A stretch of 64,000 nt of DNA, from positions 1 to 64,000 of the forward strand of contig WYBM01000058.1 of NCBI GenBank assembly GCA_011525915.1, given 5' to 3'. Shown here in pieces: positions 28,003 through 35,957 of this stretch (the first letter of the stretch is position 1; each line of letters begins with the position of its first letter). A program made the position numbers and the translations under genes. The notes under the pieces are model-generated. The model did not search any database and was not told where the DNA came from. It saw only the letters and a list, made by a program, of their open reading frames with translations. Source of the stretch: Ardenticatenaceae bacterium (GTDB taxonomy: Bacteria; Chloroflexota; Anaerolineae; Promineifilales; Promineifilaceae).

Positions 28003-29001
28003 CTATGCTGCCTGTAAAATGGTTTCGATGTGCTGCAGTTCGTCTGCGGTGAAGGAAAGGTTATGGAGCACACCTACAATATCTTCTATCTGGCCAGGGC
28101 GGCTGGCCCCTAATAAGGCAGAGGTCACGGCCGTTTGCCGTAAGACCCAGGCCACCGCCATCTGGGCCATCGTTTGCCCGCGTGACTGAGCCACCTCATG
28201 AAGACGGCGCACCTTGTCTACCTTTTCGGTGGTGATGTGGCTTTCATTCAAGAAGATACCAGAGCGTTTTACCCGGGAATCTTCGGGAATCCCGTGTAGA
28301 TATTTGTGGGTGAGCAGCCCCTGGGCCAGTGAGGAGAAGACAATGCAGCCCATGCCTTCGGCGATCAGCGTGTCCAGCAGGCCGTCTTCTTCTACCCAAC
28401 GGTCAAACATGCTGTAGGCAGGCTGGTGGATGAGGCAGGGAGTGCCCAATTCACGCAAGATGTGGGCCGCTTGCCGGGTTTGTTCGGAGTTGTAGGAGGA
28501 GATGCCCACGTACAATGCCCGGCCGCTGCGCACAATATAGTCCAGCGCGCCCATCGTTTCGGCCAGCGGGGTGTTGGGGTCAAAGCGATGGCTGTAGAAA
28601 ATATCCACATACTCCAGCCCCATGCGTTTAAGGCTCTGGTCCAGGCTGGCCACCAGATATTTGCGGGACCCCCATTCCCCATAGGGGCCAGGCCACATCA
28701 GGTAACCGGCCTTGGTAGAGATGATCAGTTCGTCACGGTAGGGGGCCAGGTCTTGCCGCAAAATCTGGCCAAATGTTTCTTCGGCGGAACCGGGCGGCGG
28801 ACCGTAGTTATTGGCCAGGTCAAAGTGCGTAATGCCTAAGTCAAAAGCCCGGCGGACCATGGCCCGGCCGTTTTCTGGCGTATCTACCCCGCCAAAATTG
28901 TGCCATAAGCCCAGCGAGATGAGCGGCAGCTTTAGGCCACTGTGCCCACAGCGCTTGTACTGCATGGTGTCATAGCGTACATTGGATGGCTGGTAAGTCA
29001 T
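28003..29001 (-). CDS. Aldo/keto reductase, YghZ/Gpr-like
   Basis: An NADPH-dependent reductase of 332 residues in the AKR14/potassium-channel-beta branch. Seen in the sequence: LPLISLGLWHNFGG, the DLANNYGPPPGSAEETFG region with catalytic Asp and Tyr, Lys in STKAGYLMW, and YSHRFDP with the fourth tetrad residue. GYLMWPGPYGEWGSRK is characteristic of YghZ, which reduces L-glyceraldehyde 3-phosphate and methylglyoxal. AAGGAG lies before the ATG. It is probably in one transcript with the ankyrin and phosphatase genes. Confidence 0.9.
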   Translation of the reverse strand: MTYQPSNVRYDTMQYKRCGHSGLKLPLISLGLWHNFGGVDTPENGRAMVRRAFDLGITHFDLANNYGPPPGSAEETFGQILRQDLAPYRDELIISTKAGYLMWPGPYGEWGSRKYLVASLDQSLKRMGLEYVDIFYSHRFDPNTPLAETMGALDYIVRSGRALYVGISSYNSEQTRQAAHILRELGTPCLIHQPAYSMFDRWVEEDGLLDTLIAEGMGCIVFSSLAQGLLTHKYLHGIPEDSRVKRSGIFLNESHITTEKVDKVRRLHEVAQSRGQTMAQMAVAWVLRQTAVTSALLGASRPGQIEDIVGVLHNLSFTADELQHIETILQAA

Positions 29002-29193
29002 GGTAATCTCCTTGGTTTAACCTCCAAGCTATTGTGGCACAAAATGCTAACAAATCAATGGCGTCTGGCCCAACCGGGACGGCCGTAAAGTGTAACAGCC
29101 TGGAGACGCTGCCAGACAACGCCTCCGGGCTGCTTGATCAGGTATAGGGTAGGGTGGTTGCTGCGGCTGCAGGTAATAAACAGTAAGCCAATC

Positions 29194-29227
29194 ACCAGCA
29201 GCCTGCTGGTGCCAGCAGCCTGCTGGC
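29194..29227 (-). terminator. Tandem twin hairpins downstream of the acyltransferase gene
   Basis: Two adjacent 17-bp near-identical inverted repeats (accagcagcctgctggt at 29194-29210, gccagcagcctgctggc at 29211-29227) lie 30-65 bases after the acyltransferase stop. They probably end that transcript or protect its 3' end. No T-run is present. Confidence 0.5.
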
Positions 29228-29257
29228 GGCCACTGTTTTTGGGGTCTGTGATGACTA

Positions 29258-30373
29258 TCAGCTATGGTTTAGCTTCATACCAAACAGGGGGCGGATCCAT
29301 TTTAAGCGCCTGAGGGCATATTCGTACATGAATAGGCTGACGCCGAAGGTTCCTATCAACAACACTATCAATTTTAAGATTGCCGGCAGCGGCAGAGGCA
29401 GAAGATAGTATGATATGGCATACTGCACAGGTAAGTGAACAATGTATACTGGGTAGACAGCCTGGCTGAAGTAACTCAATCTAGAGGATGGTTTGTTCAG
29501 GTAAATGGATCCATACCCCAGTATGGCCAGCATCCAGCTCAGGGACTCAAAAGCAATGAGTGCGTTGGGTATTGATGTTTCATCCAACTCAAAGACCATA
29601 AGCCGCACCAGATAAAGGAGAAAGGCCACCACCAGGGCGCCCAGGCGAACCCTTTCCACGGCTTGCCAGAAAACACCCTTCATCGCAATAAAAACAAAGC
29701 CTGTTATAAAGCAGACCATACCCAGCCAGAAGCCGTGTGGCGTCAGGGCATAAGCGGAGAAATATTCGGGGTTTACCAGCCATGCTTCAAGCATCATGGG
29801 TATCGCCAGTATAAAAAGCCCCCACGGCCGTTGCATGACGTTTGCCAGAAAGCGCAGAACGACATTATCTGGCCGGTTCTTCAGGTAGAACAACAGCGGC
29901 AGCAGCAGCAAAACATAGAGAAAAATGTTGGCCAGGAACCAAAGATGGCCCGGGTTGGGAATGTAAGCAACACCCCAATCATAATAGTCCACTAACAGAT
30001 AAGCGCTAATGGGGGTAATGAAAAAGAAGCCAAATATAAACGGCAGCAATATCCGAAGCGTGCGGTCTTTAAGCAGCTGCTTCCAGTCACGGCGTTCTAT
30101 AGCAAAGCGGACGCCCATGCCGGAGATCATAAACACAATCGGAATGCGCCAGACGTTGAGCAAGGACATGATAATCCACAGCTCCTCCAGAGGCTGCTCG
30201 TTCTGGATGAAGCCGATGAACGATGCCCAAGGCTGGAAGCCTACAACCACATGATAGATAATGAGCAGCCCCATGGCCAGGGTTCTGAGCCAATCAACAT
30301 CATAGCGACGTTGCCAGGTAACGGCCGTGGATGTGGCCACTTCTTCGGGTTTTGTTATGAATTCAAGTTGCAT
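29258..30373 (-). CDS. Membrane acyltransferase (acyltransferase-3 family)
   Basis: A polytopic protein of 371 residues with about ten membrane spans. The start at 30373 has TAGGAGTG upstream. The N-terminal R-x-D-W-L-R-T-L-A span with the following IIYH is the family hallmark and carries the presumed catalytic histidine. These enzymes O-acylate surface glycans or lipids using an acyl-CoA or other donor. It most resembles the OpgC/YcfT-like bacterial branch. The substrate is unknown. The next gene upstream in its direction is the XRE-DUF805 fusion. Confidence 0.82.
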   Translation of the reverse strand: MQLEFITKPEEVATSTAVTWQRRYDVDWLRTLAMGLLIIYHVVVGFQPWASFIGFIQNEQPLEELWIIMSLLNVWRIPIVFMISGMGVRFAIERRDWKQLLKDRTLRILLPFIFGFFFITPISAYLLVDYYDWGVAYIPNPGHLWFLANIFLYVLLLLPLLFYLKNRPDNVVLRFLANVMQRPWGLFILAIPMMLEAWLVNPEYFSAYALTPHGFWLGMVCFITGFVFIAMKGVFWQAVERVRLGALVVAFLLYLVRLMVFELDETSIPNALIAFESLSWMLAILGYGSIYLNKPSSRLSYFSQAVYPVYIVHLPVQYAISYYLLPLPLPAILKLIVLLIGTFGVSLFMYEYALRRLKWIRPLFGMKLNHS

Positions 30374-30445
30374 GATCACTCCTATTAATAAATTATCAGG
30401 CAGCATCTAAATTGATGCGCCAGCGTTGCCAAAACTTTGTGCGGT

Positions 30446-30955
30446 TTACCCAACTTTGCTTTCTTGGGCAAGCAAATAAAATACGACAAATATCCCAAAA
30501 GGAACTAAAAATAGCAGCTGCCACCAACCACTTTGGCCAGTATCGTTAAGCCTCCTCGTTCCAGCGGCAAGGAATGGCAACAGGAGTATCACGGATACAA
30601 TTTGAGAGGCCGCTTCATGAATAATGGCAGCAACGGCCGTTATGAGTAATACAAAAAGGCAAAACCACCAGTACTCAAACCGAGTCGCCGTATCCGAAAA
30701 ATTAGCGAATTTGATAAAACACGTTTTGATAGCATCAAACGGTGTCATGCTCTCATCCTTCTTGGTCAAAATCAGTTCATTTGGGTCAATTTCAAAAACA
30801 GCAGCCAAAACCCTAACAGATTCAATAGATGCCTTACCTGTATTTTCTAAACGTTGAATCGTTCTAAGGCTGAGTCCACAGGCATCACTTAGCTGCTCTT
30901 GAGACCAATGTTTCTCAGAGCGTAATCTTTTTACCAGATCTGAATTAATCTTCAT
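30446..30955 (-). CDS. XRE-family regulator fused to a DUF805 membrane domain
   Basis: Residues 1-65 are a helix-turn-helix of the XRE/Cro type (W-S-QEQLSDACGLSLRTIQRLE). Residues about 75-169 are a DUF805 domain with RFEYWW, three membrane spans and the signature RRLNDTGQSGWW. DUF805 proteins are normally free-standing inner-membrane proteins; here the membrane module would tether the DNA-binding domain at the membrane. The function is unknown. A membrane-sensing transcription factor acting on nearby genes is inference. Confidence 0.85.
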   Translation of the reverse strand: MKINSDLVKRLRSEKHWSQEQLSDACGLSLRTIQRLENTGKASIESVRVLAAVFEIDPNELILTKKDESMTPFDAIKTCFIKFANFSDTATRFEYWWFCLFVLLITAVAAIIHEAASQIVSVILLLPFLAAGTRRLNDTGQSGWWQLLFLVPFGIFVVFYLLAQESKVG

Positions 30956-31347
30956 TTGTCTTTTCCTTAGCAGTCATTAGGTAATCGGCAACAATCATTC
31001 AAAATTAAGATCGCTTTAGGTGTTGCTGATTCCTCAGGGAAACGTCAGGTTACTTTCTTCAGGAATTCCAAACAGTTTCTGCAGTTTACCCAAAACCAGG
31101 TAACTATAGCTAAAAACCTGGCGCCATGGCTACGACAACTTGGCGACACTATTACGACAGGGAATGCTTGCCCGCATACCATTTGCTTGAGCGGCTGTTA
31201 AGGTTCACCACACGCCTGAAAAAGCCTTGCAGCAGCACCCAGGTAACAGGTACACGCTGTCTACACAAGAGCTAGCAACCCTGCCATCCTCTACGGTGTA
31301 GAGGAACAATTTGTTGTATGCACGTGCCTTATGGCTGTACTTGTTGG
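30956..31347. other. 392-bp spacer with a small hairpin
   Basis: No gene is seen. A perfect 7-bp stem with loop GGT lies at 31288-31304 (CCTCTAC/GTAGAGG), about 44 bases after the permease stop; it may end that operon although no T-run follows. The rest must carry the promoter of the XRE-DUF805 gene, but no clear hexamers are visible. Confidence 0.4.
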
Positions 31348-32022
31348 TTATAGAAAATCTTTTTTACGTGCCTGGAAAAAGAAGGCCGCTCCCAAAATAA
31401 GCAATATAGCCGCCAACTCTGCCAGTAGTATCTGCCAGACTGTGGCATTCCAAACGGCCGTGGCTCCCTGCAAATTAACACCAATCGCCGGCAATCGGGA
31501 CACAGAAAACAAAAAATAATTAAGGAAAAGATTCCCTATGATAACAGCCCCAATGGTCCAGCCTTCAGATTCACTGATGAGTGCTACCGTCAGAATAAAA
31601 CAATAACCGGCAAAAAGCTCCGTCAACATGATCGCCGCCAGCGGTATCAGGCCGTCGGGAATAGCGTCCCGGTTCAAAATGACAAAAATAGTACCAATCA
31701 CCATCGTGGCCCAAGGCATGAGAAAGATCAGCACATTGGCCACTATCTTTGCCGTTGTGTATTCCATAGCGGAAATGGGCAGGCTCATCACAAATGGCAA
31801 AGTCTTTTCTGTGCGCTCATGAATCACAGTGGCCACGGCCAGGTGAGCGCCAGCGGCAACTAATATGGTAATCAGCAAAATAGCGCCAATATAAAAAGCA
31901 GTTTCGTCGCCAAATCTGACAAGTGCCAAGGCCACGATGCCCGCCGCGATATAACCAGCAATCACCCAGCGGTTTAAGTACCAATCTTTGAAAATGAGAC
32001 GGCGTATCATGAACTGATTCAT
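31348..32022 (-). CDS. ABC-2 type transporter permease
   Basis: A membrane protein of 224 residues with six predicted spans (first AGYIAAGIVALALV, last ILLAELAAILLILGAAFFF) and the cytoplasmic loop HERTEKTLPFVMSLP-S-MEY, typical of ABC-2 permeases of the YtrC/CcmB-like type. It overlaps the ATPase gene by 4 bases and is third in a GntR-ATPase-permease operon like Bacillus ytrABCD, which responds to cell-wall stress. The substrate is unknown. Confidence 0.85.
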   Translation of the reverse strand: MNQFMIRRLIFKDWYLNRWVIAGYIAAGIVALALVRFGDETAFYIGAILLITILVAAGAHLAVATVIHERTEKTLPFVMSLPISAMEYTTAKIVANVLIFLMPWATMVIGTIFVILNRDAIPDGLIPLAAIMLTELFAGYCFILTVALISESEGWTIGAVIIGNLFLNYFLFSVSRLPAIGVNLQGATAVWNATVWQILLAELAAILLILGAAFFFQARKKDFL

Positions 32023-32915
32023 GCTGTTTTCTCCTTTCTGTTCTTGTGTACATTGGCCACGAAGATCTCTTCAAGGGACATTGTTTCCACACCGTGGACT
32101 GTCGCCCCTGCTTGTTGGTAAACCTTGGTCATCATGGCATCATACTTGTTTGCGGTCACAATGACTTGTCGCCCATTTCTTTGCCAATGGGCAACACCCG
32201 GTAAAAGGGGTAGGTCAATGTCTGGCGGTGCCTCCAATCTTAGCCGTCGCCACTGCTCAAGAAAGGTTTCCTTATCGCTGGAATCAATGATCTGGCCCCG
32301 GTCAATGAAAGTGATCTGATCCGAAATCTGCTCGATTTCCAATGTGTTGTGTGAAGAGAAGAGCACAGTTCGATCTTCGTTTGTTAACACCTCCATAATT
32401 TCCGCGATAACCTCATGCCTGGCAACAGGGTCCAGGCCAGCGGTTGGTTCATCAAGTACCAATAGGTGGGGCCGCCTAGATAACGCCAGCAGCAAACTCG
32501 CTTTAACCTGTTGGCCATGCGAAAGTTCCTTTATCTTCTGCTGAGGTTTCAGGTCAAAACGGCGCAATAATGCCTGGGCATAGCTGGAATCCCAGCCAGG
32601 GTAAATGGATTGTATAAAGTTCATATGCCAGGCAAGGGTCATCCGGCTATAAAGACGCATATCTTCGGATACGTAACCAACATCTTGTTTGACGGCTGCT
32701 TGCGCCGCCGGCATCGGCTTACCCAATACGTACACATCTCCCCGGTCTTGATGAACAAGCCCCATCAGGATGCGCATCGTGGTGGACTTGCCGGCGCCAT
32801 TGGGGCCGACAAACCCCATAATGTGGCCGCGGGGCAGTTCAAGCTGGCCTACATCCAACTTAAAGTGAGGATAATGTTTTTCCACATTACTAAACTGTAC
32901 GGCTAATGTTGTCAT
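32019..32915 (-). CDS. ABC transporter ATPase (YtrB-like)
   Basis: A cytoplasmic ATPase of 298 residues with Walker A GPNGAGKST, signature LSHGQQVKASLLLAL (degenerate LSxGQ form common to the ABC-2 branch), Walker B LLVLDEPTAGLD and H-loop SSHN. The C-terminal 80 residues form the accessory domain of drug- and antibiotic-type ABC-2 ATPases (ending SLEEIFVANV). It overlaps genes on both sides by 4 bases, so expression is coupled. Confidence 0.92.
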   Translation of the reverse strand: MTTLAVQFSNVEKHYPHFKLDVGQLELPRGHIMGFVGPNGAGKSTTMRILMGLVHQDRGDVYVLGKPMPAAQAAVKQDVGYVSEDMRLYSRMTLAWHMNFIQSIYPGWDSSYAQALLRRFDLKPQQKIKELSHGQQVKASLLLALSRRPHLLVLDEPTAGLDPVARHEVIAEIMEVLTNEDRTVLFSSHNTLEIEQISDQITFIDRGQIIDSSDKETFLEQWRRLRLEAPPDIDLPLLPGVAHWQRNGRQVIVTANKYDAMMTKVYQQAGATVHGVETMSLEEIFVANVHKNRKEKTA

Positions 32916-33304
32916 GTTTGCTCCCCAGTTATTTGCTCATAGAGTTCAAAAAGGTGGGCCTGCAGTTCTTCAAAGGTGAGCCCCAGCAGATAGGCCCGGT
33001 TAACGGCCTCTTCCAGATATTGTGCCAATTCTTGCTGATACAATTTGATGCTCAGATCCGTATCGGCTGAAATGTACGAACCCTTGCCGTGTTGGGTCAC
33101 AATGATTCCTTCTCGTTCAAGTTCAAGGTAGGCCCGTTTGACGGTAATGACGCTGACTTTAAGGGAGATGGCCAGCTCACGGATGGAGGGAATCTTTTGC
33201 TCCGGCTGCCAATCTCCACTGGCAACACGCTGCTTAATCTGTTCCATGATCTGAAGATACATGGGACGGCCGTCGGTCTGCGAAATTACAAAATCACTGT
33301 CCAT
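32912..33304 (-). CDS. GntR-family regulator, YtrA subfamily
   Basis: A repressor of 130 residues: an N-terminal winged helix (PMYLQIMEQIKQRV, then PSIRELAISLKVSVITVKRA) and a short C-terminal dimerisation helix without a ligand domain, as in YtrA. It heads the operon, overlaps the ATPase by 4 bases and probably represses its own promoter, where an imperfect inverted repeat covers the -10. The ATG lies only about 10 bases after the predicted transcription start and lacks a Shine-Dalgarno sequence. Confidence 0.9.
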   Translation of the reverse strand: MDSDFVISQTDGRPMYLQIMEQIKQRVASGDWQPEQKIPSIRELAISLKVSVITVKRAYLELEREGIIVTQHGKGSYISADTDLSIKLYQQELAQYLEEAVNRAYLLGLTFEELQAHLFELYEQITGEQT

Positions 33305-33311
33305 ATCTGTA

Positions 33312-33347
33312 TATGCTCAGTATACACAGTATGCTAACACCTGTCAA
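33312..33347 (-). promoter_or_regulatory. Strong sigma-70 promoter with overlapping GntR operator
   Basis: On the minus strand TTGACA (33342-33347) and TATACT (33319-33324) are spaced exactly 17 bases. AGTATAC at 33319-33325 and GTATGCT at 33329-33335 form an inverted repeat with a 3-base centre and one mismatch over the -10, fitting autorepression by the GntR protein. Confidence 0.75.
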
Positions 33348-33441
33348 TCTCTAATGTTTTAGCCGCCTGGCACGTTGACGGCCGTTGCCTTTCGCCGGCC
33401 AATCACCGACAATAGCAGCACACTGATCACAGGAGAACCCA

Positions 33442-33789
33442 ATGACCACTGTCAAACCAACGGCCGTGACGGCCGATAAAAACCAACGTTTATTGATCAT
33501 TCAATGGGAGGACGGGCACCAAAGCCGCCTGGCTTATACCGGGCTGCGGGCTAACTGCCCCTGTGTGGCCTGTAAAGGCGGCCATCTGTCTATGGGCACA
33601 CCACCTGATTTAGACCTGATGCGCCATACACCTGATGAGAGCCTGAGCGGCGTAAGCATAGAGCAAATTCAAGCCGTGGGCAGCTATGCGCTGCAATTTC
33701 AATGGAGTGACGGACATTACACCGGCATTTACACCTGGGAATATCTGCGCCAGGCAGACCCCGATGGCCCCTGGGCCCCCAAGCCATAA
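33442..33789 (+). CDS. DUF971 (GBBH-like N-terminal domain) protein
   Basis: A small protein of 115 residues that is entirely one DUF971 domain: IQWEDGHQSRLAY, LRANCPCVACKGG with three cysteines likely to bind zinc, and a second half SYALQFQWSDGHYTGIYTWE-YLR. The domain is the N-terminal module of gamma-butyrobetaine hydroxylase in eukaryotes; bacterial stand-alone forms are often linked to iron-sulfur protein assembly, and the exact role is open. AGGAGA precedes the ATG. It is monocistronic. Confidence 0.9.
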   Translation: MTTVKPTAVTADKNQRLLIIQWEDGHQSRLAYTGLRANCPCVACKGGHLSMGTPPDLDLMRHTPDESLSGVSIEQIQAVGSYALQFQWSDGHYTGIYTWEYLRQADPDGPWAPKP

Positions 33790-33934
33790 ATCAATGACCC
33801 TGTAAAGGTTACTCATGATCACTGCCGGATGCGGGTTCATCCCAGGCAGCCAGATTGCCCTTTCATAGAAACCCTAAATCCGGTATCATTTTCCCAATAG
33901 TGTCGCTAAGAAAAGGGTTTGCCCCAATAAAGTG

Positions 33935-33980
33935 AAACCATAAAGAACAAGGAGCTTTCCTTTTAGGTTCTTTGCGGTTT
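33935..33980 (+). promoter_or_regulatory. Long stem-loop in the leader of the SPFH operon
   Basis: Three paired blocks stack: AAACC/GGTTT (33935-33939 with 33976-33980), AAAGAAC/GTTCTTT (33942-33948 with 33967-33973) and AAGGA/TCCTT (33949-33953 with 33958-33962), closed by a GCTT loop. It sits about 25 bases before the start codon, just upstream of the AGGAGG site. It may be a 5' regulatory or stabilising element. Confidence 0.55.
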
Positions 33981-34004
33981 ATTCTAACAGGAGGTTCACA
34001 CGCT

Positions 34005-34994
34005 ATGGCAGCCATTTGTCCTGGTATTTTACTTGGTTTTCTTGGTTGGTTTTTTCTGCGCTACGTGCTCACCGGGTTTTATACCGTTGACCAAAATGAA
34101 CGTGCCGTCAAAACACGTTTTGGCCGGGCTGTACGGCTGGGTAAATCTACCACCCTGGATGACCCCATTGCCGAGGCCCTTAATGAAAAGGATAGAGAAC
34201 GATACAGTTATCCCCTGGTGCGGGTCATTCAACCCGGCGGCCCATATTTCCGTTGGCCGTGGGAAAGGGTGCATAAGGTTTCCGTGGCCACACAGACCAT
34301 GAACATGGCCCGTGACCTGGAAACCCCCAGCGCCAACCACAATGGCACCGTGCTGGACGCTGTCACCAAAGATCAACTCAATATTGGTCTGACCGGCCAG
34401 ATCCGGTATCGTCCCTGTGAACGCAACCTTTACGCCTATCTCTTTAGCGTCAAGAATCCCATCGTTCATGTCATGGGCTACTTCATCTCTATCTTGCGCC
34501 AGCGTATTGCCAGCTTTGAGTCGCCTGCGCTCCCGCTGGAAGAAGATGAAGAAGTAGATCCTGGGCTGTTCGGAGGCATTTCCATCAACGACCTCCGTAA
34601 AAATCTGAATGAAATTAATAACTTTATGGAACAGGAATGCGCTTCAGCTGCCGCCCGTTATGGGGTGGAGCTGGATGTTTCGCTCATTACTGGTATAGAC
34701 CCGCCCCATGAGGTAGAGTCAGCCCTGGCGGCCATCAATACCGCTCACAATGAAGTCTCCTCAGAAATCAGTCTGGCTAAAGCGCAGGCTGACCAGACCA
34801 TTGTCCAATCGAGACGGGCGGTAGAAATTGAGACGTTAAAGGCCCAGGCAGAAGTAGAACCGCTAAATTCACTGGCAGAACAGTTACGTCGGTTAAAAGA
34901 AAGTGGGCCAGGGGTTTTAGAAGCATATTTGCGTAATGTTCGCCTGGAGCTTTACCAGAAGGCTAAACAAGTCATTTTGGAGGTGCAAAAATGA
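34005..34994 (+). CDS. SPFH/Band 7 membrane protein, first of a pair
   Basis: A protein of 329 residues from the start at 34005, which has AGGAGG 10 bases upstream. It has an N-terminal membrane span (about 5-27), then a Band 7/SPFH domain (FYTVDQNERAVKTRFGRAV to about residue 190) and a C-terminal coiled coil rich in A, E and Q (about 230-320). SPFH proteins such as HflK/HflC, QmcA and flotillin form membrane ring cages that organise lipids or restrain FtsH. The next gene overlaps by 4 bases and encodes a second SPFH protein, suggesting a hetero-oligomer like HflKC. Confidence 0.85.
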   Translation: MAAICPGILLGFLGWFFLRYVLTGFYTVDQNERAVKTRFGRAVRLGKSTTLDDPIAEALNEKDRERYSYPLVRVIQPGGPYFRWPWERVHKVSVATQTMNMARDLETPSANHNGTVLDAVTKDQLNIGLTGQIRYRPCERNLYAYLFSVKNPIVHVMGYFISILRQRIASFESPALPLEEDEEVDPGLFGGISINDLRKNLNEINNFMEQECASAAARYGVELDVSLITGIDPPHEVESALAAINTAHNEVSSEISLAKAQADQTIVQSRRAVEIETLKAQAEVEPLNSLAEQLRRLKESGPGVLEAYLRNVRLELYQKAKQVILEVQK

Positions 34995-35893
34995 ATGATT
35001 TTCTCTCGTTCATGACGGCCGCAACCTTTTCGTTTTTTGTTTTTCTGATTGGCGAGCCACTTTTCCGTTGGTTCCTACAAATGTGCGGCTTTTATGCCAT
35101 CGTAAAAGAAGGCACCTGCCATGTGTACGTTCTCTTTGGTAAGGTCGTAGGCATTCTTCATGAGCCTGGCCTGCAGCTGCTCTGGTTAAAAATGGGGCCA
35201 AAAGCGCTTGTGGTGCGTTGGTTCGGCAAACGTCACGTGTTAGACATGCGGCTAGATCAAAAGTATTTACGCAGCCTGCCGGTGAACTCAGAAGAAGGGG
35301 CTCCCATGGGCATTGGCGTCTGGTACGAAATGCAAATTAGCGATCCGGTCGCTTATCTGTTTAAGAATACAGACCCTAGTGGTTCACTGGCCGCTAACGT
35401 CAGCAATGCCACGGTGCGTACATTGAGCAATATGCCGTTGGAAGATATGTTGGAAACACGCCACGTCATGAGCCGGACGGTGCGTGGTGAAGTATCCCCT
35501 AAATCAGAAGAGTGGGGGTACCGGTTAGGCTCGGTTTACATCCGAAAGGTGCATTTTCGGGATGTGGGTATGATTCGGCAGATTGAGGAAAAAGTGGTGA
35601 ACCGGCTGCGGCAGGTGACGTCGGCCATTCGCCAGGACGGTGCCAACCGGGTGAGCATTATCACCAGTTCGGCTGAGCGGAAGGCAGCCATTGAGTTTGC
35701 CAAAGCCAATGCCATGCGTCCGCAGATTGTGGGCGAGGCGTTGTATAAAATCAGTGCCGATGCAGATGTGGCCAGGGCGATGTTTGAGATCATGGAAACA
35801 GAGAATATTTTAAAGGGGGATACCAACATCTCGATGGTAGCGCCGGGCCATGAACTGACGAAGCAAATAATGGCTGCTGAAGCGGCCCGCTAA
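34991..35893 (+). CDS. SPFH/Band 7 membrane protein, second of a pair
   Basis: A protein of 300 residues with an N-terminal hydrophobic segment (about 8-34) followed by an SPFH domain (CGFYAIVKEGTCHVYVLFGK) and a helical C-terminus (SAERKAAIEFAKANAMRP). It overlaps the first SPFH gene by ATGA, so the two are translationally coupled. ftsH lies 3.4 kb away on the other strand; if this pair acts like HflKC it could regulate FtsH, but nothing in the sequence proves it. Confidence 0.85.
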   Translation: MNDFLSFMTAATFSFFVFLIGEPLFRWFLQMCGFYAIVKEGTCHVYVLFGKVVGILHEPGLQLLWLKMGPKALVVRWFGKRHVLDMRLDQKYLRSLPVNSEEGAPMGIGVWYEMQISDPVAYLFKNTDPSGSLAANVSNATVRTLSNMPLEDMLETRHVMSRTVRGEVSPKSEEWGYRLGSVYIRKVHFRDVGMIRQIEEKVVNRLRQVTSAIRQDGANRVSIITSSAERKAAIEFAKANAMRPQIVGEALYKISADADVARAMFEIMETENILKGDTNISMVAPGHELTKQIMAAEAAR

Positions 35894-35925
35894 AGCGGCT
35901 AGTTAGGCGGTCTTCATGGCAGCAT

Positions 35926-35955
35926 AAAAAGGGGTGGCATGTGCCACCTCTTTTT
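35926..35955. terminator. Bidirectional terminator between SPFH pair and lysA
   Basis: GGGGTGGCA (35931-35939) pairs with TGCCACCTC (35942-35950), flanked by AAAAA on the left and TTTTT on the right, so it can stop transcription of the convergent genes in both directions. Confidence 0.9.
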
Positions 35956-35957
35956 GT

